A stretch of DNA of 64,000 bases from JAVVHH01 sp963848035 (GCA_963848035.1 CAWKCD010000001.1:1426001-1490000), one strand, 5' to 3'; shown: positions 1 through 9,498, numbered from the stretch's first letter. Program-made: numbers and translations. Notes: generated by a model not told the origin, from the letters alone.

Positions 1-651
1 CTGGCGCCGCCCAATCCGGCGGGAAGGCCGTTCATCGCAGCCGGGGCGGTGGTGGCCATCGCCGGGCTTGTGCTGGGATGGTGGTGGCTGTTCTGGCCCG
101 GTGCGGCCTTCGCGCTGTTCTGCCTATATTTCTTCCGTGATCCCGAGCGTTTCCCGCCGACGCGCGCGGGTTCGGTGGTTGCGGCGGCCGATGGGCGCGT
201 CGTCTCCGTCGATCGGGTGGCGCCGCCGGAGGAGCTCGGGCTCGGGCCGACACCGCGCTGGCGGGTAGCCACATTCCTGTCGGTGCTGAACGTGCACATC
301 AATCGGATGCCGGTGGACGGGACCGTGACGCGGGTGGCGTATCGTCACGGAGCGTTCGTCAGCGCGAGCCTCGACAAGGCGAGCGACAGCAATGAGCGCA
401 ATGCGCTGGCGGTGCGGTTGGCCGATGGGCGTGATATCGCCGTGGTGCAGATCGCGGGGCTGATCGCGCGCCGGATCATCTGCCATGTCCGCGAGGGCGA
501 TACGGTGCGCGCGGGGAGCCGTTTCGGGCTGATCCGATTTGGCAGCCGGACCGATCTCTATTTGCCGGAGGGCGTTCTACCCTTGGTATCGGAGGGGCAG
601 ACAATGGTGGGCGGCGAGACGGTGATCGCAGAATTGAGGCCGCTGCCGTGA
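1..651 (+). CDS. psd: Phosphatidylserine decarboxylase, 5' end outside window
   Basis: This enzyme decarboxylates phosphatidylserine to phosphatidylethanolamine at the inner membrane. The frame is open to base 1, and the residues before the first GTG (base 49) still look like a family N-terminus, so the gene starts upstream of the window. A hydrophobic segment (about GLVLGWWWLF) lies near the start, followed by FFRDPER, the INRMPVDG core and the C-terminal FGSR motif. The Gly-Ser bond of FGSR is the self-cleavage site that makes the pyruvoyl cofactor. The short length fits the archaeal/alphaproteobacterial Psd subtype. Its stop overlaps the pssA start (GTGA), as expected for consecutive steps of one pathway. 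Confidence 0.93.
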   Translation: MAPPNPAGRPFIAAGAVVAIAGLVLGWWWLFWPGAAFALFCLYFFRDPERFPPTRAGSVVAAADGRVVSVDRVAPPEELGLGPTPRWRVATFLSVLNVHINRMPVDGTVTRVAYRHGAFVSASLDKASDSNERNALAVRLADGRDIAVVQIAGLIARRIICHVREGDTVRAGSRFGLIRFGSRTDLYLPEGVLPLVSEGQTMVGGETVIAELRPLP

Positions 652-1502
652 TCGATCCGGTCCGACGCATGCGGGTGACGACGTTGCGCACGGGGCTGCA
701 CAAGCGCCGGCGGCCGCGCTTCGCCGGGCTCTCGTTCAATCGCATGATCCCGAACATCATGACGTTGCTTGGCCTTTGCGCTGGGCTGACGAGCATGCGG
801 TATGCGCTCGAGGGAAGGTTCGGCGCGGCGGCGATCGCGCTGGTCGTAGCGGCTTGCATCGACGGGTTGGACGGGCGGTTAGCGCGGCTGCTGAAGGCGA
901 CATCGCGCTTCGGCGCCGAGTTCGACAGCCTCGCCGACTTTTGTTGTTTCGGGATCGCACCGGCGTTCATCATGTACATTTGGTCGCTGCAGCTCGCGCA
1001 CGGCTTCGGATTCGCGCCTTGCTTGATGTTCGCGGTGTGCATGGCGCTGCGGCTGGCGCGGTTCAACGCGGCGCTCGACGTGCCGCGGCCGTTGGCGCAT
1101 GCGTATGCCTATAACTTCTTCACCGGCGTCCCGGCGCCTGCCGGGGCTGGACTCGTGTTGTTTCCGCTGTTCCTCAGCCTCGAGGGCCGGTCATTGGGCC
1201 TGACATGGATGGAGATCATCCCGCGACACCCGCTGTTCTGTGCGGTGGTGCTGGTGGGGACGGCCACGCTCCTGGTGTCGACGCTGCCGGTCTGGAGCTT
1301 CAAGAACTTCAAGGTACCGCGGGAGTATGCGTTGCCGCTGCTGCTCGGCGTCGGCCTGTTTGCGGCCTTGCTGGTCGCCGATCCCTGGGCGGCACTGGCC
1401 GGGGCCGGCGTATTGTATGTGGTGATGCTGCCGTTCAGCCGGCGCAGCTTCCTCCGCCTCAAGGACGAGGCGGAGGCGCTGGGTGACGGGAACCCCGCCT
1501 AA
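648..1502 (+). CDS. pssA: CDP-diacylglycerol--serine O-phosphatidyltransferase
   Basis: The product makes phosphatidylserine from CDP-diacylglycerol and serine, the substrate of the upstream psd. The CDP-alcohol phosphatidyltransferase signature is present as DGLDGRLARLL...GAEFDSLADF, with the Asp residues that bind metal and CDP. Several hydrophobic segments follow, ending with a basic tail, so this is an integral membrane enzyme of 284 residues. The start is GTG overlapping the psd stop by 4 bases; a later Met (residue 10) is possible. It converges on the GST gene, which ends 9 bases away on the other strand. Confidence 0.95.
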   Translation: MIDPVRRMRVTTLRTGLHKRRRPRFAGLSFNRMIPNIMTLLGLCAGLTSMRYALEGRFGAAAIALVVAACIDGLDGRLARLLKATSRFGAEFDSLADFCCFGIAPAFIMYIWSLQLAHGFGFAPCLMFAVCMALRLARFNAALDVPRPLAHAYAYNFFTGVPAPAGAGLVLFPLFLSLEGRSLGLTWMEIIPRHPLFCAVVLVGTATLLVSTLPVWSFKNFKVPREYALPLLLGVGLFAALLVADPWAALAGAGVLYVVMLPFSRRSFLRLKDEAEALGDGNPA

Positions 1503-1511
1503 GCGGTCGGC

Positions 1512-2189
1512 TCAGGCAGCTTGGGCCGTGTGGCGGAACATGTTGCGCTTGGCTTCGTCGTCGAACTCCGTCTTGAAGGCATGCTTGTCCTTCAGTGCGG
1601 TGGCACGGGCGGCGGCTGGGCGGGCGCTGATGGCGTCGAAGTGACGCTTCAGGTTCGGTAGTTCGTCCCAGGCGGTATCGCCGAGCACGAACGGGACCAT
1701 ACGGGCCCAGCCCCAGACGGCCATGTCGACGATCCCGTAAGCGTCGCCGACCATGAATTCGTGTTGGCCGAGGCGATCGTTGAGGATACCGAAGTGCCGC
1801 TTGGCCTCGAACAGGTAGCGACTGACCGCGTAATCCTTCGGCTCGGGCGCGAAGTGACGGAAGTGGACGCACTGGCCGGCATAAGGGCCAACGCCGCTGG
1901 CCACGAACATCAGCCAAGAAAGCAGCTCGCCGCGATGCTTGGCGTCGGGCAGGAACTTGCCGGTTTTCTCGGCGAGGTAGAGCAGGATCGCGTTGCTGTC
2001 GAAGACGGTGGTCTCGCCGTCGACGATGGCAGGAACCTTGTTGTTCGGGTTGAGAGCGGCAAATTCCGGCGCGAATTGCTGGCCTTTGCGGGTGTCGACG
2101 GGGACCGCCTCGTACTGAAGGCCAGCTTCCTCGAGAAACAGCGCGACTTTCATCGGATTGGGCGCAAGGCTGTAGAAGAATTTGAGCAC
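1512..2189 (-). CDS. Glutathione S-transferase family protein
   Basis: A 225-residue cytosolic GST with a thioredoxin-like N-terminal domain (LKFFYSLAPNPMKVALFLEE, then NNKVPAIVDGE and the glutathione-binding DSNAILLYLAE) and an all-helical C-terminal domain from about residue 85. The arrangement resembles the YfcG/YghU-like proteobacterial GSTs. The start is GTG. It stands alone between convergent pssA and the PTS operon. The substrate cannot be deduced. Confidence 0.88.
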   Translation of the reverse strand: MLKFFYSLAPNPMKVALFLEEAGLQYEAVPVDTRKGQQFAPEFAALNPNNKVPAIVDGETTVFDSNAILLYLAEKTGKFLPDAKHRGELLSWLMFVASGVGPYAGQCVHFRHFAPEPKDYAVSRYLFEAKRHFGILNDRLGQHEFMVGDAYGIVDMAVWGWARMVPFVLGDTAWDELPNLKRHFDAISARPAAARATALKDKHAFKTEFDDEAKRNMFRHTAQAA

Positions 2190-2238
2190 GCGAACCTCCG
2201 GGGCGGATTGGTAGCCGCCGGGTTATAGCGCAGCGGGG

Positions 2239-4068
2239 TCAGCGGCCAAACTGATCGAGCAATTCGCGGGTCCGAGTGGGGTCCCACTGCTTCATCACCT
2301 GCCAGGTCAGGCGCTGGCAATCGTCGATCGTGGTGCTGCGGACGGCTTGCTTGACGCGAGGCACCGCGGATGCGTTGGTCGAGAAGCTTCTGACGCCGAG
2401 GCCGAGAAGCAGCGGCGTGAAGCTGGGGTTAGCCGCCATCTCGCCACAGACGGAGACGGCGATCTTGTGCCGGTGCGCCGCCTCGGCGGTGATCTGGATC
2501 AGGCGCAGCACCGCCGGATGCAGCGGGTCGTAGAGGTGGGCCACGTCCAGCTCGCCGCGGTCGACGGCAAGCGTGTACATGCAGAGGTCGTTGGTGCCGA
2601 TGGCAAAGAAATCGGCTTCCTCAGCCAGCGCGTCGGCCGATAGGGCGGCCCCGGGCGTCTCGATCATGATCCCCAGAGGCGGCAGGGGGTCGGGCAGCTT
2701 GGCGCCGCGCTCGCGCATGGACCGCACGACGCCCTCGTAGATCTCGCGCGCGTCCCGAACTTCGGCGACGGTGGTCACCATCGGCAACAGGACGCGGACC
2801 GGACCCAGAGTGGCGGCCTGCAGGATGGCAGCCAATTGCGTTTCGAACAGCTCGGTCCGGCGCAGCAATAGGCGGACGCCGCGCAAGCCGAGCGCTGGAT
2901 TGGAGTCCGGGATCTCCGGCACCAGCCCGGCGGCGACCAGTGCTTCGATCTCCTTCTCGCCACCCCAATCCAGCACGCGGATCGTGACCGGGTCGCCGGC
3001 CATGGTCTCGACGATGTTGCCGTAGGTGGTGGCCTGCTCGTCCTCGGATGGAACGGTGGCGCGGTTCATGAAGAGGAACTCGGTCCGCAGCAGCCCGATA
3101 CCGTTGGCGCCAGATTGGACAACGAGCGGCAGCTCGATCGGGAGTTCCAGGTTCGCCTGCAGGTCGGTCACCTCGCCGTCGAGCGTGACCGGTGAAAGGC
3201 GGCGGAGACGGCCAAGTTGGTGGCGCTCGCGGGCGAAGGCGGCGACCGCACGGCGGGCGGAGTGCAGGCTGGCCGCCGATGGCTGCAGGGTGACGATCCC
3301 AGTGGAGCCGTCGATGACGGCAATGTCGCTAGGGCCGATCTCCTGCAGCAGGCCGGGCGCACCGAGAACCGACGGAATGCCCAATGCGCGCAAAATGATA
3401 GAGGTGTGGCCGTCAGTGCCGCCTTCTTCGGTGGCGACGCCGACGATGCGCGCCGGGTCGATCAGCGCGGCGTCTGAGGGGCGGAGCGCTTCGGCGATGA
3501 GTACGGCGCCCGGGGTCGCGCCGGAGTAGCTGCGGAACGGGGCGCGGGTGAGGTTTCGGACGAGGCGGCGGCCGATTTCGCGCACTTCGTCCGCCTGCCG
3601 GCGGGGCGCGGGGAGGGCGCACGCTTCATTGGATCGCGCCATCAAGGCCTCGGCGATGTCGTTCGCCTCCTCCATGACGGCGGTTTCCGCCGAGCGCAGT
3701 CGCTCCTGGATGCGTTGACGAACGCCTCGAACCAGGCGCGACGGGCCGAGCATCTGGAGGTAGGCGTCGAGCAGAGGGGCGATTTCGCCCTGGCTTTCCT
3801 CGGGCAGAACCGACAAACGGCTGCGGAGTTTCAGCAATTGCCGGCGGGATTGCATGACCGCCGCTTCGAACCGCGCAGTCTCGGCGGGGATGTCTTCGGC
3901 GTGGATCTTGCTGCGGGTGATCTGAGCGGGTGGCTCTACCGCGCGGAAGACCGGCCCGATGGCGATGCCGCCGCAGGCCGGAAGGCCGACGAAGCGACGC
4001 TCACCGGCGCCGGCCGGTTGCTCGGCCGCAGAGACGCTCCGAGGATCCTCGTCCTCAGTCCTGCTCAT
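2239..4068 (-). CDS. ptsP: PTS enzyme I (phosphoenolpyruvate-protein phosphotransferase)
   Basis: Enzyme I takes phosphate from PEP and passes it to HPr. The 609-residue protein has the EI N-terminal domain, a phospho-His region (EGGTDGHTSIILRALGIP), and the PEP-binding barrel with LRTEFLFMNR and GTNDLCMYTLAVDRGE. No GAF domain precedes the EI domain, unlike gammaproteobacterial EI-Ntr. I chose ATG at 4066-4068 because longer in-frame starts run through the HPr gene; the chosen start overlaps ptsH by 14 bases. No sugar permease (EIIB/EIIC) is in the window, so this is a regulatory rather than transport PTS, as is usual in alphaproteobacteria. Confidence 0.93.
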   Translation of the reverse strand: MSRTEDEDPRSVSAAEQPAGAGERRFVGLPACGGIAIGPVFRAVEPPAQITRSKIHAEDIPAETARFEAAVMQSRRQLLKLRSRLSVLPEESQGEIAPLLDAYLQMLGPSRLVRGVRQRIQERLRSAETAVMEEANDIAEALMARSNEACALPAPRRQADEVREIGRRLVRNLTRAPFRSYSGATPGAVLIAEALRPSDAALIDPARIVGVATEEGGTDGHTSIILRALGIPSVLGAPGLLQEIGPSDIAVIDGSTGIVTLQPSAASLHSARRAVAAFARERHQLGRLRRLSPVTLDGEVTDLQANLELPIELPLVVQSGANGIGLLRTEFLFMNRATVPSEDEQATTYGNIVETMAGDPVTIRVLDWGGEKEIEALVAAGLVPEIPDSNPALGLRGVRLLLRRTELFETQLAAILQAATLGPVRVLLPMVTTVAEVRDAREIYEGVVRSMRERGAKLPDPLPPLGIMIETPGAALSADALAEEADFFAIGTNDLCMYTLAVDRGELDVAHLYDPLHPAVLRLIQITAEAAHRHKIAVSVCGEMAANPSFTPLLLGLGVRSFSTNASAVPRVKQAVRSTTIDDCQRLTWQVMKQWDPTRTRELLDQFGR

Positions 4069-4354
4069 TGAAGCCGGCCTCGACCAGCGCGGCCAGGGCG
4101 TCGAGCGCCTCCTTGGCGTCCCAGCCATCGGCCTGCAGCACGATTGCAGCGCCCTGTCCGGCACCCAACATCATCAATCCCATGATGGAGCGTGCCGAGA
4201 CGGACTGGCCGTCGCGCTCGACGTCGACGGAGGCGCCGAACCGCTCGGCCAATGTGACGAATTTCGCAGCGGCCCGAGCGTGAAGCCCGCGGCGATTGAC
4301 GATCGTGACGGTGCGCGTGAGCGCTGTCGAACTTGCGGGGGTCGCCCCGCTCAC
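4055..4354 (-). CDS. ptsH: HPr phosphocarrier protein
   Basis: HPr shuttles phosphate from enzyme I to EIIA. The active-site histidine sits in RRGLHARAAAKF, and the regulatory serine in SARSIMGLMMLGAG, the site HprK would phosphorylate. Starting at the GTG that overlaps the EIIA stop (GTGA) gives 99 residues; longer in-frame starts enter the EIIA gene. An alternative GTG lies at 4358-4360. Both phosphorylation sites and an HprK gene in the same operon imply dual control of HPr. Confidence 0.93.
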   Translation of the reverse strand: MSGATPASSTALTRTVTIVNRRGLHARAAAKFVTLAERFGASVDVERDGQSVSARSIMGLMMLGAGQGAAIVLQADGWDAKEALDALAALVEAGFNEQD

Positions 4355-4770
4355 CCGCACGCCGCCTTCTTGCAGGACGGCAGGACGTGCGAAGCGGCGG
4401 CGATGTATTTCCGGCCGGCGGTTTGCGCACAGTCGACGCATTCACCCAGGTTTTGGCTGGACCGCACCTTCGCCAATTTGACCAGCATCGGCAGGTTCAC
4501 GCCCGAGATCACCTCGACGCCGTCGCGGTTCATCATGGAGATCGCAAGATTGCTCGGCGTCCCGCCGAACATGTCGGTCAGCAGCACCACGCCATCGCCC
4601 GTATCGACCTCGCCGATGAGCGAGCGGATCTCGGCCCGGCGGCGCTCCATGTCGTCATCGGGGCCGATGCAGACCGTGCCAACATTCCGCTGCGCACCGA
4701 CCACATGCTCCATGGCAGAGCGCAATTCTTCGGCCAGCCGACCGTGGGTAACCAGCACAAGGCCGATCAT
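4351..4770 (-). CDS. PTS EIIA component, mannose (EIIA-Man) type
   Basis: A single-domain EIIA of the mannose/fructose family, 139 residues. The phospho-accepting histidine is at residue 9 in LVTHGRLAEEL, and LLTDMFGGTPSNLA is the conserved second motif. No EIIB or EIIC partner is nearby, so it probably works as a phosphorylation-state sensor at the end of the EI-HPr relay, like the lone EIIA-Man of other alphaproteobacteria. Its ATG overlaps the rapZ stop (ATGA) and its stop overlaps the ptsH start. Confidence 0.93.
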   Translation of the reverse strand: MIGLVLVTHGRLAEELRSAMEHVVGAQRNVGTVCIGPDDDMERRRAEIRSLIGEVDTGDGVVLLTDMFGGTPSNLAISMMNRDGVEVISGVNLPMLVKLAKVRSSQNLGECVDCAQTAGRKYIAAASHVLPSCKKAACG

Positions 4771-5717
4771 GATTGTCTACTCAACCCTTGTTCCTCGACC
4801 GCTTCCACAGCCGAGGGAGGTGGCCGCAGAGGTGGCGCTTTCTCAAGCTCACGATGAGACACCGTCACCTGAAGGGTCTCCATGCCGAGATTTCGATTTG
4901 CCTGCAACTCGCGCCCCAACCGCTCGGCGATATGCACGGACCGATGTCGGCCGCCGGTGCACCCAATCGCGATGGTGGCGTATTTTTTTCCCTCTTGGAC
5001 GAAGCGCGGGATCATCAATGTGAGTAGCGAAAGAACCGATCGAAAGAACCGGTCGAAGTCCGGATCCGCTTCGACATAGGCAGCGACTTCCGGGTCCAAC
5101 CCCGTCCGAGGCTGTAATATAGGGTTGTAGTGAGGATTGCGAAGAAACCGCGCGTCAAACACCATGTCGGCCTCGCGGGGCAGACCCGCGGGGAATGCGA
5201 ACGAAATCAGCGAGATTGCGAGGCCGGGCACGTCGCCGTCCTCGGCCAGGCCCGGACGGTAGCGCTGCTCGATACGACGGCGCAGGTCAGGTAGCGGCAG
5301 CTCGGAAGTGTCGATGACAAGATCGGCGTCGAGGCGGAGCGGCGCGGTCGACTCCTGTTCGGCCTTTATGCCATCGATGACGCGGCCTTGCGGAGACATC
5401 GGGTGCCGCCGCCGGGTTTCCGTGTATCGACGAAGCAGGGCGGTCTCCTCGGCCCAAGCGTAAACCAGCTCGGCCCGCACGCCGGGTGTCGACTTCAACC
5501 GCAGCACTGCCGCACGGACCAGGTCGGCATTGAAGCCGCTGCTTCTGGTGTCGAGGCCGATAGCGGTGGGCTGGTCCGCGCGGGCGATCAAGGTCTCGAG
5601 AAGGGTAAGCGGCGGATTATCTACGGCGTTGTAGCCGATGTCTTCCAAAGCACGCAGAATCGAGGCCTTGCCGGCGCCGGACAGACCGGTCACCACCACC
5701 ACGCGCTTGACCTTCAA
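4767..5717 (-). CDS. rapZ: RapZ family nucleotide-binding protein
   Basis: A homologue of RapZ (YvcJ/YhbJ), an NTPase-like protein that in gammaproteobacteria is an RNase adaptor for glmS control; the target here is unknown. The P-loop region reads VTGLSGAGKASILRALED, so the usual Ser/Thr after the Walker A lysine is Ala. The C-terminal domain carries the family motif GCTGGRHRSVHIAE. Longer in-frame starts run through hprK, so I chose the TTG that overlaps the hprK stop (TTGA), giving 316 residues. It sits between hprK and EIIA, the standard alphaproteobacterial order. Confidence 0.9.
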   Translation of the reverse strand: MKVKRVVVVTGLSGAGKASILRALEDIGYNAVDNPPLTLLETLIARADQPTAIGLDTRSSGFNADLVRAAVLRLKSTPGVRAELVYAWAEETALLRRYTETRRRHPMSPQGRVIDGIKAEQESTAPLRLDADLVIDTSELPLPDLRRRIEQRYRPGLAEDGDVPGLAISLISFAFPAGLPREADMVFDARFLRNPHYNPILQPRTGLDPEVAAYVEADPDFDRFFRSVLSLLTLMIPRFVQEGKKYATIAIGCTGGRHRSVHIAERLGRELQANRNLGMETLQVTVSHRELEKAPPLRPPPSAVEAVEEQGLSRQS

Positions 5718-6127
5718 GCGAACGCTCCCGCGAGTTGCTCGACTCGCCCAAGCGCGCAGTCGAGCGCCAGCCGCACGCGGCTCGGGGCGGAAGCAGTCCA
5801 AGGGTCGATCATGACCAGCGGCACGCCGATCTCATGCCTGTGCTGGGGCGGCAGGCGCTCGCCGCGATCCAGCTCGACGGCAAGCGCCAGCGTCGCCGCG
5901 CGACAGAAGGGAAGGCGAAAGATGCCAAGCCCTCGGACTTCGAGCAAACCGACCAGCGCTTCCGGCGCGGATGCCTGCAAACCGTCGAGTCTGACTTGGT
6001 CATCGGCGACGAGGGAGAAGCCATAATCCAGCAGCCGGAGCAGCAGGTCCGACTTGCCCGACCCGGGCGCACCGGTAAGCAGGACACCATGCCCGTCCCG
6101 GGCCGCACAACTTGCATGGATCAGCAT
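5714..6127 (-). CDS. hprK: HPr kinase/phosphorylase, short alphaproteobacterial form
   Basis: HprK phosphorylates and dephosphorylates the regulatory serine of HPr. The 137-residue protein contains only the catalytic domain: it starts just before the capsule His region (LIHASCAARDGHGVLLTG), then the P-loop GAPGSGKSDLLLRL and the later EVRGLGIFRLPF signature. The N-terminal domain of Firmicute HprK is absent, as is normal in this class. The ATG start lies 103 bases after chvG, and the stop overlaps rapZ. Confidence 0.92.
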   Translation of the reverse strand: MLIHASCAARDGHGVLLTGAPGSGKSDLLLRLLDYGFSLVADDQVRLDGLQASAPEALVGLLEVRGLGIFRLPFCRAATLALAVELDRGERLPPQHRHEIGVPLVMIDPWTASAPSRVRLALDCALGRVEQLAGAFA

Positions 6128-6230
6128 CTCCGGCCTCTTTGTGGGCCGGATTGGGCGGGAATGGAAGCGTGTTGTTGTCGGCGCGATCCGAGATGTTTCA
6201 CGTGAAACATACGGTCGAGGCGACGCCTAC

Positions 6231-7902
6231 TCAGGCCGCTTTCGGCAGCCTCACCGTGAAACGCGCTCCCACGACCCGGCCGGCATCATCGCGCCGGTTC
6301 TCGGCGCTGATCCGGCCTTTCAGCGCCTCAACGATCTGGCGGCTGATCGACAGACCCAAGCCGGAGTGCTGGCCAAACTGCTCACCGGCGGGACGCTCGG
6401 AGTAGAAGCGGTCGAACACATGCTCGAGCTTACCAGGGGGAATGCCCGGGCCATCGTCCTCGACGGAGATCTCGACCGTCGCGCCCATTTCGGCCGCGCG
6501 CAGCCGGATGGCGCCGCCGGGCGGGGAGAAGCTGCGGGCATTGCCGATCAGGTTGCGCAGGACCTGAACCAGACGTCCTTCGACCGCGCGGACCGTCAGC
6601 GGGCCGCCCGGCACTTCGAGCGTCATCACCGGGTCGACATCATCGCGGGTGGCGTCGTGGAGTTCCGCGAGCGTCGACAGGATCGGCACGACGTCCATCG
6701 CCTCCGGCGTGCTGCGAGAGAGCTCGGCATCGACGCGGCTTGAATCGCTGATGTCACTGATCAGCCGGTCCAGCCGCACGACGTCGTCCGCGATGATCGC
6801 CAGCAGACGCCGCTGCTGTGTCACGTCGTCGATACGGCGCAGCGTCTCGATCGCGCTGCGGATACTGGTGAGCGGATTCTTGATCTCGTGCGCGACATCA
6901 GCGGCGAACTGCTCGGTCGCATCCATCCGGCTCCACAACGCCGCGGCGCTCTCCGCGAGTGAGACCGCCAACTCTCCGACCTCGTCGGTGCGGAGCAGCA
7001 GGCTGGGCGGCACCGTTCCGGCGCGACCCTTGCCCTCGCGCATGTCCCACGCAGCCTTGGACAGCCGCAGGATCGGGCGGGCGATGGTGCGCGAGAGATA
7101 GACCGAGAGCGCGACCGTCAAAACCAGCGCAAGCGCGAATAGGCCGAGGATGCTGACGCGAACGGCCAACACGCTGTCGTCGACCTCGCGAGCCTCTCGG
7201 GTCAGCAACACGATGCCGACGGTCTGGCGATTGTGCAGGACGGGCTCCGCCACGGTCACCAACAGCCGGTCGTCCGGCGTCCGGCGAACATAGGGAGGCA
7301 TCTCGCGGCCCGGCATTGGCGCCTGTCATACGCAACTCCTCGCGCACGTTCGGTTGCCATTCGGCGCCGGCGCCGTTCGGACTGACCTCGACGGTCGCGG
7401 TGCGGGACTGGTGGGGCAGGAGAGCCAGAAGTTCGTCGTAGACCGAGCCGATCGTGCCGAGCACCGGCCCGCGGTTGGCGGCGGGTGGGAGCGGCGTCGT
7501 CACCACGGCGCCGCCGGTGCCCTCGCGGACACGGCTGTCGGCGATCAGTTGTCCATCGGGTGCATAAAGACGCGCCTGGGCATTGGGCGTCGGATCGGTG
7601 AGACGGCGCAGCAGTGGACGGGCAAGATCCGGCTGCAATTGCGCGTTATCGGCATCGCCGTCGCGGACCGCGCTCTCGCCGAGAGCGCCGGCATAGATGC
7701 GGGCCTGTTCACGGAGCGCCTGGACCTCTGCCTCCATCAATCCGCCCTGGAACTGGTCCAAGTACAGCAGTGCGACGACGAGCAGTGCCAGCGGCAGCGC
7801 ATTGACGAGCAGGATGCGCCGCAGAAGGGGCGACATCCAACGCTGGCGCCGGGCTGGGACCGCCGCTTCGACAATGGGGGGAAGGTAACCGCTATCCGGC
7901 AC
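6231..7902 (-). pseudogene. chvG: ChvG-type sensor histidine kinase, one frameshift
   Basis: The membrane sensor partner of ChvI. The N-terminal frame (from GTG 7902) has a transmembrane helix (RRILLVNALPLALLVVALLY) and a periplasmic domain. The C-terminal frame has the end of the periplasmic domain (RRTPDDRLLVTVAEPV), a second transmembrane helix, HAMP, the H-box AHEIKNPLTSIRSAIETL and ATPase motifs EDDGPGIPPGKL and GLGLSISRQIVEAL. The two frames meet near 7305-7330, where one extra base (or two missing) breaks the ORF. Everything on both sides is intact, so a sequence error is more likely than a dead gene. It lies 10 bases after chvI. Confidence 0.85.
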
Positions 7903-7912
7903 GGAGCGGCGC

Positions 7913-8614
7913 TCAATGTTCTTTGTAGCGATAGCCGATGCCGTAGAGCGTCTCGATGTGGTCGAAGTCCTCATCGCTGGCGCGGAACTTTTTACGGACG
8001 CGCTTGATGTGGCTATCGATGGTACGGTCGTCGACATAGATGTTCTCGCCATAGGCCGCGTCGATCAGCTGATCGCGCGATTTCACCATGCCTGGCCGAG
8101 CGGCCAAGGCTTTGACCAGCAGGAACTCGGTGACGGTGAGCTGGATGTCGTGGTTGCGCCAGATGCACTGGTGCTTGGTCTCGTCCAGCGTGAGATCGCC
8201 GCGGGTCATGATGCCGCCCGGTGCGGCGCCAGAGCCTTCGGCCCGGCTGGTCTCGTTGCGGCGCAGCAGCGCGCGGATGCGTTCGATCAGGAGTCGCTGG
8301 CTGAACGGCTTGGTGATGTAGTCGTCCGCGCCGAGACGCAGGCCCATCAATTCGTCGACCTCCTCGTCCTTGCTGGTGAGGAAGATGACGGGCAGGGCGC
8401 CGCGGGCGCGGAGCCGTTGCAGCAGCTCCATCCCGTCCATCCGCGGCATCTTGATGTCCAGCACGGCCAGGTCGACCGGCTTGGCCGTGATGCCCTGCAG
8501 CGCGCTCTCGCCATCGGTATAGGTCCGGACCAAGAATCCCTCCTGCTCGAGGGTCATCGAGACCGAAGTCAAAATGTTCCGATCGTCATCGACCAGCGCG
8601 ATCGTTTGCTTCAT
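7913..8614 (-). CDS. chvI: ChvI-type response regulator, OmpR family
   Basis: A 233-residue regulator with an N-terminal receiver domain (acidic pocket VDDD at 8-11, phospho-acceptor Asp53 in AVLDIKMPRMDG, Lys in YITKPFS) and a C-terminal winged-helix DNA-binding domain ending GIGYRYKEH. In rhizobia ChvG-ChvI respond to acid and envelope stress. First gene of the chvI-chvG-hprK-rapZ-EIIA-HPr-EI run, so it probably shares its promoter. The 67-base gap to the divergent HugZ-like gene must hold both promoters. Confidence 0.94.
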   Translation of the reverse strand: MKQTIALVDDDRNILTSVSMTLEQEGFLVRTYTDGESALQGITAKPVDLAVLDIKMPRMDGMELLQRLRARGALPVIFLTSKDEEVDELMGLRLGADDYITKPFSQRLLIERIRALLRRNETSRAEGSGAAPGGIMTRGDLTLDETKHQCIWRNHDIQLTVTEFLLVKALAARPGMVKSRDQLIDAAYGENIYVDDRTIDSHIKRVRKKFRASDEDFDHIETLYGIGYRYKEH

Positions 8615-8681
8615 GGGATTGAACCTTCGCCGTCTCTAGTCACGTGATATCGGAGGATTGTGGCGCAAAGGAGGGTAGAAG

Positions 8682-9425
8682 GTGAATCAGAACGACAAGC
8701 CCGATCCGATCAGCCAAGTAATTACGCTGATCCGCTCGGCCCGTGCCGGATCGCTGGCGACGGTGTCAGAGGGCCAGCCGTTCGCCTCTTTGATCACTCC
8801 GGCAGCCGCGCCCGACCGGTCGCTGCTGATGCTGCTCTCCGGCTTGTCGCCGCACACGCGCCATCTGCGGCAGGAGAGCCGCTGCTCGATCATGTTGGTG
8901 GGCGAACCGACAGGGCCGAACCCGCAGACAGCTCCGCGCATCAGCCTGGCCGGCGCCGCATCCCCCGAGCCAGATCCCGCCCTGAAGGAACGCTGGATCG
9001 CACTGCATCCCTATGCTGCGTTCTACGCAGGTCTTGGCGATTTCCAGCTCTGGCGTTTCCGCACGGAGAGCGCCCAGTTCGTCGGCGGCTTCGCCAGCGC
9101 GCACCGCTTCCGCGCCGCCGATCTCGCGCCGGATGCCGCCGCGGTTGCCGCTGTCGAAGCCGCCCGGCCGCGGATCATCGACCACTGCAACGCCGACCAT
9201 CACGAGGCGCTGGACGCCATCGCTGCCCTCTATGGCGGTCCTCTGGGCCGCTGGTCGATGGCCGCGTGCGACGTCGATGGCTTCGATCTCGTCCTCAACG
9301 AGACGGTGCTGCGCGTGGGCTGGGGCGGGCCGGTGAACTCGGCGGAGGATGTCCGCGGCGCGCTGGTTCGTCTCGCAACCGCAGCACGGAATTCCGTCGC
9401 GCCCGTCTCTGGACCGGGCGTATAG
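8682..9425 (+). CDS. HugZ-like pyridoxamine 5'-phosphate oxidase-fold protein
   Basis: The N-terminal half is a split-barrel FMN-binding fold (ISQVITLIRSARAGSLATV, then LMLLSGLSPHTRHLRQESRC); the C-terminal part (about residues 165-240) is a DUF2470-like domain with IDHCNADHHEALDAIA. Members such as HugZ bind haem and degrade it; others have unknown redox roles. The GTG start is supported by a GGAGGG box 8 bases upstream. It is divergent from chvI and followed by pckA 73 bases downstream. A haem role is an inference from the family only. Confidence 0.85.
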   Translation: MNQNDKPDPISQVITLIRSARAGSLATVSEGQPFASLITPAAAPDRSLLMLLSGLSPHTRHLRQESRCSIMLVGEPTGPNPQTAPRISLAGAASPEPDPALKERWIALHPYAAFYAGLGDFQLWRFRTESAQFVGGFASAHRFRAADLAPDAAAVAAVEAARPRIIDHCNADHHEALDAIAALYGGPLGRWSMAACDVDGFDLVLNETVLRVGWGGPVNSAEDVRGALVRLATAARNSVAPVSGPGV

Positions 9426-9498
9426 GACGGGGCTAGACGAGGCCCTAAGAGCAACACAGATGCCCGTCGCTCAACGCGAGGGTTTGAGGAGACGTGTC

